A stretch of 64,000 nt of DNA from Bacteroidia bacterium (GCA_022841465.1 JALHRL010000003.1:155571-219570); one strand, 5' to 3'. Positions 17,981-26,890 are shown, numbered from the stretch's first letter. The notes: generated from the letters alone by a model not told the origin. Made by a program: numbers and translations.

Positions 17981-19433
17981 AAAGTTGCATTAGTTTTTCG
18001 GCCAATAAAAAAGTAGCAAGTGTATCTGCTAAACAATAATTAATTAAATTGTCCTTAATAATTTGCCTTTCTATCTCGTTTTTTTCGAGTTTGTACGTTA
18101 CATATGCGTTCATCGCTTCTAATCCCGTTGAAATTTGCTCTGATTGAAATACATTCTCTTCTAATACTACTTTAGAAACTGCCTTTAGTGAAAAATTACC
18201 ATTAAATAAATGATGGAAATAATATTGCTTTTGTATGATTTCAGAAATGTCAAAAAACTTTTTGGTGATGTTTATCAACTGTTCTTTTAATTCAGGAATT
18301 AATAAAGCCAATTCGTTAATTACAGAACTCTCTAAGCTTTTATCATAAACTAATAATGAATTATAATTTTTTGTTTTTTCAATAAGCGCCAAAGCAAAGT
18401 TTTTACGGTCGTCTGTATTAAACTCCATAAACACATCATCTTTATAATCATTACTTTTTAAAGTAAACAAAAACGGAATTTTTTGAAACGGCTTTGTTCC
18501 ATTAATGGTAGGAACGGCAGCTCCCCAAACTTCTAAATCAAATGCAGCATAAGGTGTTTTTAATTTTGAGAAATAGTGTTGAATTATTTCCTTATTAATG
18601 ATTGGTTTTTTTTGTTTCCATGCCAATATTTGCTGCTGCAAGGGAAGTGATAAATTTTTTTCGTTATTTATTTCTGTTATTTCATAAACTCCATTGTGAT
18701 ACCAATTAAACAGTTCTTCCTTATTTACTTTTCCTAAATTAAAAATACTGTTTTCGGTAATTTTTCCTTTCCAACAGGTGTTAAAAAAATCACACTGGTA
18801 AGGTGAAAAACAATGTGGACCAATTTCGATGTTTGGAATAGATTGTCGCTCATCTACTAATTTTGCATGATTTATTCGCTCTTGCATGTATTGAATGTTT
18901 TTTAAAGCATCTTTTAAAATACTTCTTCTTTTAAAAAACTGTTTAATATCTAACTCATCTTTTAAAACATACTCACTGTTTACGGTAACCAAATAAAAGT
19001 CTCTAAAGTTTTTTAAACAATTGCTTAAAACATAAAACTGCAAACATGCATCTTTAATATACGTTTCAGAAATTTTAATAGAACTTTTTACTTCATAGGC
19101 TTCATAACCATCCTTTCCTAAAACTAAAATATCTACCATTACCAAAACACCGTTGTAAACAAAAGTTGCTTCGTAAATAACCGGTGCTTTTTCTTCAATA
19201 AATTTTAAGGTTAATGCTATGGCATTTTCTTTGCTGTTATTTTCTGAAACATCAATACCCCCCGGAAAAAGTTCGCGGGCTAAAAATCCAATATCATGCC
19301 CACGCTTAAAGGTTAATTGTTTATCAACGTCGGGCTTATCTCTTAAGTAATAATGATTTTTGTAAAGGAAAAACGACTTCTCGCATTGTTCAAACTTAAT
19401 AAAAGCTGTTTTGCTAATGTAAGAACCCGCCAC
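17967..19433 (-). CDS. DUF2779 domain protein: PD-(D/E)XK nuclease-like domain plus RNase H-like C-terminal domain
   Basis: A 488-residue cytoplasmic protein. The N-terminal half carries a PD-(D/E)XK-like core, D101 in MVDILVLG and E114-V115-K116 in YEVKSS. It also has Cys17 and a later trio C208, C214 and C220 (HCFSPYQCDFFNTC), recalling the iron-sulfur staple of Cas4/AddB nucleases. The C-terminal half is the DUF2779 region: FDLEVW with D299 and E301, and later NYCLADTLATFLL, typical of exonuclease-like RNase H folds. No activity has been assigned to the family with confidence. No CRISPR or defence genes are adjacent. The gene ends one base before the rpe region and overlaps the porV 3' end by 14 bases. 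Confidence 0.8.
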   Translation of the reverse strand: MAGSYISKTAFIKFEQCEKSFFLYKNHYYLRDKPDVDKQLTFKRGHDIGFLARELFPGGIDVSENNSKENAIALTLKFIEEKAPVIYEATFVYNGVLVMVDILVLGKDGYEAYEVKSSIKISETYIKDACLQFYVLSNCLKNFRDFYLVTVNSEYVLKDELDIKQFFKRRSILKDALKNIQYMQERINHAKLVDERQSIPNIEIGPHCFSPYQCDFFNTCWKGKITENSIFNLGKVNKEELFNWYHNGVYEITEINNEKNLSLPLQQQILAWKQKKPIINKEIIQHYFSKLKTPYAAFDLEVWGAAVPTINGTKPFQKIPFLFTLKSNDYKDDVFMEFNTDDRKNFALALIEKTKNYNSLLVYDKSLESSVINELALLIPELKEQLINITKKFFDISEIIQKQYYFHHLFNGNFSLKAVSKVVLEENVFQSEQISTGLEAMNAYVTYKLEKNEIERQIIKDNLINYCLADTLATFLLAEKLMQLSKVE

Positions 19434-19434
19434 T

Positions 19435-20082
19435 TTAACTTTTTAATTTAGCAATTGTTTCCGTTGGATTAGAAGAACCAAAAACAGTATTGCCGGCCAC
19501 TAAAACATTTGCACCACATTCGAGCAGTTTTTTATAATTGTTTAAATCAACTCCACCGTCAATTTCAATTAAAGCGTTTGAATGGTGTTTCAATTTCAAG
19601 GCATTTAACTGTTGAACTTTATTATACGTATTTTCAATAAATTTCTGACCGCCAAAACCCGGGTTCACGCTCATTACACAAATTAAATCAATGTCTTTAA
19701 TTACATCTTCTAACAAACTAGCGGAAGTATGCGGATTAATTGCAACGCCTGCTTTCATTCCATTATTTTTAATGTTTTGAATGCTTCGGTGTAAATGGGT
19801 GCAAGCCTCGTAATGTACAGTTAATATTTCTGCTCCTGCTTCTTTAAATTGTTGTACGTATCTATCGGGGTCAACAATCATTAAATGTACATCTAAGGGT
19901 TTTTTAGCATGTTTTTGAATGGCCTTTAAAACCGGAAAGCCGAAAGAAATGTTAGGCACAAATACGCCATCCATAATATCAATATGAAACCAATCGGCAG
20001 AACTGTTGTTCAACATCTCGCAATCGCGTTGAAGGTTTGCAAAATCGGCAGATAAAATAGATGGTGCTATTATAGAAGGCAT
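19435..20082 (-). CDS. rpe: Ribulose-phosphate 3-epimerase
   Basis: The protein has 215 residues from MPSIIAPSILSADFANLQRD. A GTG/ATG further upstream would add nine unlikely residues. Motifs of the TIM-barrel epimerase are all present: HIDIMDGVFVPNISFG with the catalytic Asp and metal-binding His, DVHLMIVDPDRY, VMSVNPGFGGQKF, and LIEIDGGVDLNN with the second catalytic Asp. The enzyme interconverts ribulose 5-phosphate and xylulose 5-phosphate in the pentose phosphate pathway. The stop codon is one base from the start of the DUF2779 gene downstream, suggesting the two are on one transcript. Confidence 0.96.
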   Translation of the reverse strand: MPSIIAPSILSADFANLQRDCEMLNNSSADWFHIDIMDGVFVPNISFGFPVLKAIQKHAKKPLDVHLMIVDPDRYVQQFKEAGAEILTVHYEACTHLHRSIQNIKNNGMKAGVAINPHTSASLLEDVIKDIDLICVMSVNPGFGGQKFIENTYNKVQQLNALKLKHHSNALIEIDGGVDLNNYKKLLECGANVLVAGNTVFGSSNPTETIAKLKS

Positions 20083-20195
20083 AATTTTTAGTTTGTGTAA
20101 ATTTACCAATAATGTTTTACACCTCTTTTTTATTAATTAAGATGCTGTTAACTAAATCTGATTTTACTTTAAAGCACTGATAATCAGTCAATTTT

Positions 20196-20224
20196 TTTGG
20201 ACTTACAAAATTTTTCTATATTTT
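20196..20224 (+). promoter_or_regulatory. Candidate promoter for the lipoprotein gene at 20286
   Basis: TTTG at 20196-20199 is followed after 17 bases by TATATTTT at 20217-20224, matching seven of eight positions of TAnnTTTG. It implies a leader of about 55 bases in the 203-base gap between rpe and the lipoprotein gene. Confidence 0.42.
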
Positions 20225-20285
20225 TATAAAACTAAATTAAACCTTTCATCTGTTTACACATCAAAGCTAATATAAAACTAAAAAC

Positions 20286-21260
20286 ATGAAAACAACTAAA
20301 TTATTTCTATCACTTTCGGTAATTACCTTAGCAGCCGGCTTAATGTTTACTTCTTGTAAAAAAAGACAAGCCTTTAAAGATGAAGACGGACAAGCATCTG
20401 CTGATAACAGTGCTGCAAATAGTGAAAACGATGCTGCCATTAGCGATGTTAACGATGTTATAAGTAACACTCCTTTAATGAAAGGGAAATCATCTGACCC
20501 AAATAATACCAATGGAACAAATGGAATATTAGGAAATATTTGTGGTTTAGCTGTAGATACAAATGGTGCATATATGGGAACCATTATGTTAAACTATCAA
20601 GGAATTGTTTGTAACAACAGAAAACGTGAAGGTTCTATTAAGTTAACCATTCAAGATTATGCCTCAGGTAAACGTTGGAAACAAGCTAATACCATATTGC
20701 AAGTAGATTATATTAATTACAAAGTTACACGATCTTCTGACGGTAAAAGCGTGAAATTAAACGGAACACAATATGTAACCAATATTAGTGGCGGAACTTG
20801 GTTTGAATTAATTTTTCTAGGACAAGCAGATTTAGTTCATTCTGTTACTGGCACTAATTTAAAAGTAACTTTTGATGACGATAAAACTGCAACCTATAAC
20901 ATTCATCGTAAATTTACTTACACTTGGGCTAACACAGTATTAACAGCTAAAGGAGAAGGTATTGGTTCATCAAACAGTTTATCTAACTTAGAGAATTATG
21001 GTACAACAAGAGATGGCGATTCATTCACCAGCCAAGTTAAAACCCCAATTATTTGGAACACAACCTGCGGTGCCTGGGCTCCTATTCAAGGAAATGTTGA
21101 AATAAAAGTAGACAGTAAAGAGTTTGCATTAAACGTAACATTTGGTGTAGATGGAAGCGGAAATCCGGTTAATGTTGGTGCTAATGCTTGCCCTTACGGA
21201 TGGAAAGTGGAATGGACAAGAAAAAACAAAACCAAGAAAAAAATTATTGGTTACAAATAA
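20286..21260 (+). CDS. Hypothetical lipoprotein
   Basis: I do not recognise the family. The protein has 324 residues. The signal peptide ends in FTSC, giving a lipidated Cys at about residue 20. It is followed by KKRQAFKDEDGQ: an acidic patch close to the Cys recalls the surface-export signal of Bacteroidota lipoproteins (K-D/E type). A flexible Ser/Asn/Asp linker extends to about residue 80. The rest is strand-rich with alternating hydrophobics (SIKLTIQDYASGKRWKQAN, TATYNIHRKFTYTW) and ends in a basic KKNKTKKKIIGYK tail. Two cysteines in the linker-distal part (ICG, IVCN) and two near the end (TTCGAW, NACPYG) could pair. It appears monocistronic, with its own promoter and terminator. Confidence 0.78.
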   Translation: MKTTKLFLSLSVITLAAGLMFTSCKKRQAFKDEDGQASADNSAANSENDAAISDVNDVISNTPLMKGKSSDPNNTNGTNGILGNICGLAVDTNGAYMGTIMLNYQGIVCNNRKREGSIKLTIQDYASGKRWKQANTILQVDYINYKVTRSSDGKSVKLNGTQYVTNISGGTWFELIFLGQADLVHSVTGTNLKVTFDDDKTATYNIHRKFTYTWANTVLTAKGEGIGSSNSLSNLENYGTTRDGDSFTSQVKTPIIWNTTCGAWAPIQGNVEIKVDSKEFALNVTFGVDGSGNPVNVGANACPYGWKVEWTRKNKTKKKIIGYK

Positions 21261-21282
21261 TAGAAATACGCATAACTTAATT

Positions 21283-21313
21283 AAAACCCCTGCTCCTTTT
21301 GTAGGGGTTTTTT
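21283..21313 (+). terminator. Intrinsic terminator after the lipoprotein gene
   Basis: A stem of about 8 bp (ACCCCTGC at 21286-21293 with GTAGGGGT at 21301-21308, one G-U pair) has a 7-base loop and is followed by TTTTT. It lies 23 bases after the stop codon. Confidence 0.85.
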
Positions 21314-21377
21314 GTTAAAGTATTTTTCCAAATTACTCTTTAGAATAGATTTTGTATCTTTAAGTAAATATAAAATC

Positions 21378-22163
21378 ATGAAAAATTTATATCTGTTTGT
21401 TTTTTTACTTTTAAATTATTCGGCTTTTTCTCAAAGTCAAACTTTAAATTCTAACACCGTAACCCTATGCGGATGCCCGGGTGAATTATGGAATATTTCT
21501 GTGCCAAACAAACCCATAATATCTTTTAGTGTTGTTGGTGCATCAAAAAGAGTTATGTTTAGTAATTATGGGTTTAGTATTCCGGCAAATGCAACAATTA
21601 AGGGTATTGAAGTTGAATATGATTTTAACACAAATTCAACCGGAACATTATTAGAAGATGCTAATGTACAATTATTGTATTGGGGGAATATGGGTGGAAC
21701 AGATAAATCAACTATTACGCCGGCTTATACCGGAAGCAATACAATAATATTAGGTGGGCCAACGGATACATGGGGATGGTTTTGGGCACCCGCAGATATA
21801 AATGATACAGGATTTGGATTCAATTTTAAATTATTAGCAAATCAGTCAGGTTTACACTACTCGTTTTTAAACGGTGCTCAAATTACCGTTTATTACGAAT
21901 TACCTAATGGAATTAATGAATTTCAGAAATCAAACTCAAGTGCAAAAATTAGTGTAAAGGATAAGCACGTTAATTTTATTTCAGAAAGCCATAAAAATTC
22001 GGAAATAAGCATTTACAATATACTTGGTAAGAAAATTTACACTGCAACAAAATCAACAGTAGATTCAAAGGAAATTGATTTAAGTACTTTTGAAAGTGGT
22101 ATATATGTTTACACTATTAAATCTGAAGAAAAAGAAAAAACAGGAAAGTTTTTATTAGATTGA
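21378..22163 (+). CDS. Small secreted T9SS cargo protein with type-A sorting domain
   Basis: The protein has 261 residues from MKNLYLFVFLLLNYSAFSQ; a longer reading frame from 21312 lacks a sensible signal peptide and starts inside the preceding terminator. Residues about 20-180 look like one beta-sandwich (GFSIPANATIKGIEVEYDF, GAQITVYYELPNG). Similar 'sheet plus I-x-G-I-E-V' wording occurs in many secreted and phage-like proteins of unknown function. The last 75 residues are a T9SS type-A sorting domain (SEISIYNILGKKIYTATK, FESGIYVYTIKSEEK, ending GKFLLD). A CGCPGE motif near the mature N-terminus could bind metal or form a disulfide. The function is unknown. Confidence 0.78.
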   Translation: MKNLYLFVFLLLNYSAFSQSQTLNSNTVTLCGCPGELWNISVPNKPIISFSVVGASKRVMFSNYGFSIPANATIKGIEVEYDFNTNSTGTLLEDANVQLLYWGNMGGTDKSTITPAYTGSNTIILGGPTDTWGWFWAPADINDTGFGFNFKLLANQSGLHYSFLNGAQITVYYELPNGINEFQKSNSSAKISVKDKHVNFISESHKNSEISIYNILGKKIYTATKSTVDSKEIDLSTFESGIYVYTIKSEEKEKTGKFLLD

Positions 22164-22180
22164 TAATTCCATTAAAAACA

Positions 22181-22213
22181 AAAAATGCCTTACATTTTGT
22201 AAGGCATTTTTTG
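22181..22213. terminator. Bidirectional intrinsic terminator
   Basis: A hairpin AATGCCTTACA (22184-22194) pairs with TGTAAGGCATT (22198-22208) around a TTT loop, with A-rich sequence before and T-rich after. It separates the convergent T9SS cargo gene and the acyl-CoA dehydrogenase gene. Confidence 0.9.
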
Positions 22214-22227
22214 TTTAATTATGTTTT

Positions 22228-23406
22228 TTAACCAAAGGCGTTAAACCCGGTAACATCCATTCCTGTTATTAATAAATGTATATCGTGTGTTCCTTCGTAA
22301 GTTATTACGCTTTCTAAATTCATCATGTGGCGCATAATTGGATATTCACCGGTAATACCCATACCTCCATGTATTTGACGCGCTTCTCTAGCAATTTGCA
22401 AAGCCATATTTACATTATTACGTTTGGCCATACTAATTTGCGCAGGTGTTGCTCTGTTTTCATTTTTTAATACACCCAAACGCCAAGTTAATAATTGTGC
22501 CTTGGTTATTTCAGTTATCATTTCAGCCAATTTTTTTTGTGTTAACTGAAATGCACCAATTGGTTTTCCAAACTGAATTCTTTCCTTACTGTAACGCAAA
22601 GCACTATCGTAACAATCCATTGCTGCACCAATTGCACCCCATGCAATTCCAAAGCGTGCACTGTTTAAGCAGCCCAATGGGCCTTTTAAGCCTTTTACAT
22701 TCGGAAAAATATTTTCTTTCGGTACTTTTACATTATCAAAAACCAACTCTCCTGTTGCACTTGCGCGTAAACTCCATTTACCATGGGTTTCAGGAGTGGT
22801 AAAACCTTCGTAACCTCGTTCAACAATCATTCCTCTAATTTCTCCGGCTTCGTCTTTTGCCCAAACCACTGCAATATCAGCAAAAGGTGAATTACTAATC
22901 CACATTTTTGCACCATTTAATAAATAATGATCGCCTTTATCTTTAATGGTGGTAATCATACCGGATGGATTACTTCCGTGATCGGGTTCTGTTAAACCAA
23001 AACAACCCATCATATCTCCACTTGCTAACTTTGGTAAATATTTTTTCTTTTGTTCTTCACTTCCGTATGCATAAATAGGATACATCACCAAAGAACTTTG
23101 AACAGAAGCAGTAGAACGTAACCCGCTATCGCCTCTTTCTAACTCTTGCATAATTAATCCATAAGAAATTTGATCTAAACCCGGACCACCATATTCTGCC
23201 GGTATATATGGGCCAAAAGCTCCTATTTCTGCTAAACCTTTAATCCATTGCTTAGGAAATTTTGCATTTTGACAAGCGTCTTCCACAATAGGACTCACTT
23301 CTTTTTTTACCCAGGCACGCGCTGTTTCTCTAATTAATTTATGCTCATCGCTAAGCAATTCGTCCATTAAATAGTAATCGTGCGGTTGAAAATTATCAGT
23401 AGCCAT
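22228..23406 (-). CDS. Glutaryl-CoA dehydrogenase-type acyl-CoA dehydrogenase
   Basis: A 392-residue flavoenzyme. FAD and substrate motifs are GCFGLTEPDHGSNPSGM and MWISNSPFADIAVVWAKD. The catalytic base is E371 in VITYEGTHDIHLL. The segment DSGLRSTASVQSSLVMYPIY contains the Arg characteristic of glutaryl-CoA dehydrogenases, and the C-terminus (GMDVTGFNAF) also resembles that group. The reaction is oxidative decarboxylation of glutaryl-CoA to crotonyl-CoA during lysine and tryptophan breakdown, with electrons passed to ETF. A plain short-chain acyl-CoA dehydrogenase is the alternative. No other genes of the pathway are adjacent. A shared terminator follows its 3' end. Confidence 0.85.
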   Translation of the reverse strand: MATDNFQPHDYYLMDELLSDEHKLIRETARAWVKKEVSPIVEDACQNAKFPKQWIKGLAEIGAFGPYIPAEYGGPGLDQISYGLIMQELERGDSGLRSTASVQSSLVMYPIYAYGSEEQKKKYLPKLASGDMMGCFGLTEPDHGSNPSGMITTIKDKGDHYLLNGAKMWISNSPFADIAVVWAKDEAGEIRGMIVERGYEGFTTPETHGKWSLRASATGELVFDNVKVPKENIFPNVKGLKGPLGCLNSARFGIAWGAIGAAMDCYDSALRYSKERIQFGKPIGAFQLTQKKLAEMITEITKAQLLTWRLGVLKNENRATPAQISMAKRNNVNMALQIAREARQIHGGMGITGEYPIMRHMMNLESVITYEGTHDIHLLITGMDVTGFNAFG

Positions 23407-23468
23407 AATTTTTAAGTTTTGGTAAATTTAAGGATAATTGTTGGTTCAATAAACGAAAGATTTTGAGC

Positions 23469-23705
23469 TTATTTTATCTCTTCAAAATCAATGTATTCCC
23501 CATCAGTTGGCATTTCTTTTGGCTTTTTAGCATTTGCATTTTCACCTGGAGTATCCACCGTTACACTTCCTTCCGGTTTTTTTTGATACGACTGAGTGTT
23601 TTGGTAAGAATGTGTTTTTTTTGCGCTTATACTTCTAAATGCTTCTATAAGACGAAACACTACCCAAATAATAATTATAGTCCAAATTATATCGCGCATT
23701 TTCAA
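23469..23705 (-). CDS. Small DUF4834-like membrane protein
   Basis: The protein has 78 residues (76 if translation starts at the second Met, 23699). There is one hydrophobic span at about residues 5-20 (DIIWTIIIIWVVFRLIEAF), then a polar, lysine-rich and disordered tail ending in DGEYIDFEEIK. The single span plus the terminal G-E-Y-(V/I)-D-(Y/F)-E-E-I motif matches the DUF4834 family of Bacteroidota, which has no assigned role. It sits between the acyl-CoA dehydrogenase and aroE on the same strand, 80 bases downstream of aroE. The conserved tail suggests a protein-binding site, but this is inference. Confidence 0.68.
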   Translation of the reverse strand: MKMRDIIWTIIIIWVVFRLIEAFRSISAKKTHSYQNTQSYQKKPEGSVTVDTPGENANAKKPKEMPTDGEYIDFEEIK

Positions 23706-23785
23706 TTACAAATATCGGCAATTTTTGTGTTTTTAATTGATATTTAAACAATTTTAGCAAGAGACGCAAAATGAATACATTTCGG

Positions 23786-24526
23786 CTAATTTTCCATCCA
23801 AATTTCCCAACTTTTTTCTGCTTGTAATTGAAGCATACTATATCCATTAATGGTAGTTGCGCCTTTTGCTGCTGCGTATTTTAAAAACAGGGTTTGCTCT
23901 GGATTATAAATTAAATCGTAACACAAATGTTGATGGGTAAGAAATGAATAAGGAATGTTAGGAAATTCTTCTGTTTTTGGAAACATGCCTAATGGAGAAG
24001 TATTTACAATTAATTTAAAAGCATTCATAACATGCTCGTTCAAATCTTCATAATTAAATTCGTTTGGTTTACTTTTTGGTTTAGTGCTTACAAAAAAAAC
24101 TTCTACACCAATATGTTTTAATGAATAGGCAACGGCTTTTGAAGCCCCGCCTGTGCCCAATATTAAAGCTTTAGAATGGTGAGGTTCCAGAAATGGTTTA
24201 ATGCTGGACGAGAAACCAAAGGCATCTGTGTTGTATCCTTTTATTCTCCCCTTTTTAATTTTAATGCAATTAACTGCGCCAATTACTTTTGCTTCCTCAC
24301 TTAATTCATTTAAATAAGGAATGATTCTTTCCTTATAAGGTAAAGTTACATTACATCCAATTAAATTCTGATTCAGTTTTATTAATTCAGAAAACTCAGT
24401 AATTGATTTTAATTCAAAATTTGAATACGCACAATCACTGATTTTTAACTTTCTGAATTTTTCTTCAAAATATTTTTTTGAAAAGGAATGAGAAAGATTG
24501 TTTCCTATTAATCCAAAAGCACGCAT
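23786..24526 (-). CDS. aroE: Shikimate dehydrogenase
   Basis: A 246-residue NADP-dependent enzyme reducing 3-dehydroshikimate to shikimate, the fourth step of aromatic amino acid synthesis. Shikimate-binding motifs are GLIGNNLSHSFSKKYF and GCNVTLPYKERI, the latter with the catalytic Lys, and GYNTDAFGFSSS with the catalytic Asp. The nucleotide-binding loop is LILGTGGASKAVAYSL. The C-terminus has NGYSMLQLQAEKSWEIW. At 246 residues it is slightly short for the family, as is common in Bacteroidota. Its ATG overlaps the tex stop codon by one base (TAATG), so translational coupling to tex is likely. Confidence 0.95.
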   Translation of the reverse strand: MRAFGLIGNNLSHSFSKKYFEEKFRKLKISDCAYSNFELKSITEFSELIKLNQNLIGCNVTLPYKERIIPYLNELSEEAKVIGAVNCIKIKKGRIKGYNTDAFGFSSSIKPFLEPHHSKALILGTGGASKAVAYSLKHIGVEVFFVSTKPKSKPNEFNYEDLNEHVMNAFKLIVNTSPLGMFPKTEEFPNIPYSFLTHQHLCYDLIYNPEQTLFLKYAAAKGATTINGYSMLQLQAEKSWEIWMEN

Positions 24527-26784
24527 TATTTTTTAAACTTTCCTTTTAATGCTGCCAATGCCGAAGCCATGTCATTCGGGTCGTATGAAACTTCTTCTTT
24601 TTGTTTTGAATTAACTGACGGTTTGCTGCCAATAGATGCCTGTATTCCTTCTCCTTTCATTGATAAAGCAATGCGTTTTCTTTTTTCATCAACTTCCGTT
24701 ACAGTAACCCAAACTTTTTGTCCTACTTTCACTACTTTATTTGGGTCATCAACAAATGTATCGCTTAACTGAGAAATATGTACCAAACCATCCTGATGAA
24801 CACCTACATCAACAAAAGCTCCAAAATTAGTTACATTGGTTACTATTCCCGGCAAGCGCATTCCTTCGCGTAAGTCTCTAATTTCATGAACATTTTCATC
24901 AAAACTAAATACTTCAAAACCTTTACGTGGGTCGCGCCCCGGTTTTTCCAACTCATTTAAAATATCTTTTAAAGTTGGTAAACCTACCGTTTCAGTTACA
25001 TAATTTTGCAATTGAATTTTTTTACGCAGTTCTTTATTGTTTATCAAATCATCTATCCCGCAATTTAAATCTGCCGCCATTTTTTCTACAATGTGATAAC
25101 TCTCTGGGTGTACGGCACTTTTATCTAATGGATGAACACCGTCACGAATTCTTAAAAAGCCTGCACATTGTTCAAAAACTTTTTCACCCATACGCGGCAC
25201 TTTTAATAATTGTTTACGCGAATTAAATGCACCGTTTTCATTTCTAAATTCAACAATATTTTGTGCTAATGAAGAACCAATACCGGAAACATAAGACAGC
25301 AATTGTTTAGATGCGGTATTTAATTCCACACCTACTGCGTTTACACAACTCTCTACCACATCATCTAACTTTTGTTTTAAAAGTGTTTGTTCTACATCGT
25401 GTTGATACTGCCCTACTCCAATTGATTTTGGATCTATTTTTACTAACTCCGCTAATGGGTCTGCCAGTCTTCGTCCAATAGAAACGGCGCCACGCACTGT
25501 TAAATCGTAATTTGCAAATTCTTCGCGCGCCACTTCAGATGCCGAATATACAGATGCACCAGCCTCACTCACTACAATAACCGGAATTGATTTTGGTAAT
25601 ACATCAATATTTCTAATAAACTGTTCCGTTTCACGTGAAGCAGTTCCATTACCAATTGCAACGGCTTCTAGATTGTGTTTGGCGCACAATGCTAATACTA
25701 CATTTTCAGCTTCCACTACCTTTCGTTGTGGTTCATGCGGATAAATAACTGTTTCTTCCAATAATTTACCTTGTGCATCTAATGCAACAACTTTACAACC
25801 TGTTCTAAATCCGGGGTCAATTGCCAAAATAGATTTTTGCCCCAGCGGAGATGCTAATAATAATTCTCTTAAATTATCAGCAAAAACCTGAATTGCTTTT
25901 TCGTCGGCTTGTTGTTTTGCAGTTAATCTAACTTCTGCTTCAATAGAAGGTGATAATAATCGCTTATAGCCATCAGCAATGGCTTCTTTTATTTGTTCTG
26001 CGCATTCTCCTCTATTTGTTATAAATTTCTTTTCAATTGCGTGAAGAGCGCTTTCTTCATCAATCACCAAATCTAAAATTAAAATATCTTCCTTTTCACC
26101 GCGACGCATGGCTAACATACGGTGACTAGGACAAGCTACCAAAGGCTCTTCCCATTCAAAATAATCTTCAAACTTTTCACCTGCCTCTTCTTTTCCTCTT
26201 ATAACTCTACTTTTTATAATGGCCGATTTTTTATACATCTCTCGAATAGTATCGCGAATCACTGCATCTTCACTAATTATTTCAGAAATAATATCGCGTG
26301 CGCCATGTAATGCATCATCCGGATTTTCTACTTCCTTTTCTTTGTTTACATACTTTAAAGCCTCGTCAAAAACATTTTGATTTTTTTGTTCTAAAATAAA
26401 TTGAGCTAAGGGTTCTAACCCTTTTTCACGTGCAATCGTTGCTTTCGTTCTACGCTTTGGTTTATAAGGCAAGTATAAGTCTTCTAATTTAGAAAGCGTT
26501 TCTGCTTCCAAAATTTTTTCTTTTAATTCCTCAGTCAGTTTCCCCTGTGATTCAATTGATTTTAAAATGCTTTCTTTTCGCGATTCCAATTGTCTTAATC
26601 TTTCAATTTCGGTTTTAATGGTTAGAATTTGAACTTCATCTAAACTTCCGGTAGCTTCTTTACGATACCTGGATATAAACGGAACAGTACCTCCTTCATC
26701 TAATAATTTAACGGTAGCATTTACTTGCTGCGTACTAATTTTTAAATCGTCTGCAATTTTAAAATACAATTTTACTTCGCTCAT
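24526..26784 (-). CDS. tex: Tex family RNA-binding transcription accessory protein
   Basis: A 752-residue cytoplasmic nucleic-acid-binding protein of normal Tex length. The N-terminal helical region contains VPFISRYRKEATGSLDE. The YqgF/RNase H-like domain has SILAIDPGFRTGCKVVALDA. Helix-hairpin-helix segments follow (NTASKQLLSYVSGIGSSLAQ, LLKVPRMGEKVFEQCAGFLR). The S1 domain near residues 640-715 reads GIVTNVTNFGAFVDVGVHQD and VKVGQKVWVTVTEVD. The tail of about 35 residues is low-complexity. Tex/Spt6-like proteins act in transcription and RNA handling, but the molecular role in Bacteroidota is unclear. It is the first gene of a unit with aroE. Confidence 0.95.
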   Translation of the reverse strand: MSEVKLYFKIADDLKISTQQVNATVKLLDEGGTVPFISRYRKEATGSLDEVQILTIKTEIERLRQLESRKESILKSIESQGKLTEELKEKILEAETLSKLEDLYLPYKPKRRTKATIAREKGLEPLAQFILEQKNQNVFDEALKYVNKEKEVENPDDALHGARDIISEIISEDAVIRDTIREMYKKSAIIKSRVIRGKEEAGEKFEDYFEWEEPLVACPSHRMLAMRRGEKEDILILDLVIDEESALHAIEKKFITNRGECAEQIKEAIADGYKRLLSPSIEAEVRLTAKQQADEKAIQVFADNLRELLLASPLGQKSILAIDPGFRTGCKVVALDAQGKLLEETVIYPHEPQRKVVEAENVVLALCAKHNLEAVAIGNGTASRETEQFIRNIDVLPKSIPVIVVSEAGASVYSASEVAREEFANYDLTVRGAVSIGRRLADPLAELVKIDPKSIGVGQYQHDVEQTLLKQKLDDVVESCVNAVGVELNTASKQLLSYVSGIGSSLAQNIVEFRNENGAFNSRKQLLKVPRMGEKVFEQCAGFLRIRDGVHPLDKSAVHPESYHIVEKMAADLNCGIDDLINNKELRKKIQLQNYVTETVGLPTLKDILNELEKPGRDPRKGFEVFSFDENVHEIRDLREGMRLPGIVTNVTNFGAFVDVGVHQDGLVHISQLSDTFVDDPNKVVKVGQKVWVTVTEVDEKRKRIALSMKGEGIQASIGSKPSVNSKQKEEVSYDPNDMASALAALKGKFKK

Positions 26785-26801
26785 AATTTTAACTTGTAAA
26801 A

Positions 26802-26809
26802 CAAATTTA
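26802..26809 (-). promoter_or_regulatory. Candidate -7 element upstream of tex
   Basis: TAAATTTG on the minus strand is a perfect TAnnTTTG, 17 bases before the tex ATG. No TTTG lies at the usual distance upstream, only a TTG at 13 bases, so the call is tentative. Confidence 0.38.
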
Positions 26810-26890
26810 TAAGAATGGATACAAGTAAAAAGTTTGATTTATTAACAGAAAACAAGAGTAGCAAACAATTTTTGGAAAAGAAAAAACTAA

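Noticed and set aside
17967-19433. Cas4 nuclease of a CRISPR system.
   Set aside because: It has Cas4-like cysteines but an added DUF2779 domain and no cas genes or repeats in the window; the neighbour is rpe.
22446-22802. A 118-codon plus-strand frame antisense to the acyl-CoA dehydrogenase.
   Set aside because: It lies wholly inside a confident gene; the His/Leu/Phe-rich translation has no recognisable features.
23635-23847. A 70-codon minus-strand frame overlapping the aroE 3' end and the DUF4834 gene.
   Set aside because: It spans two better-supported genes in another register and has no family features.
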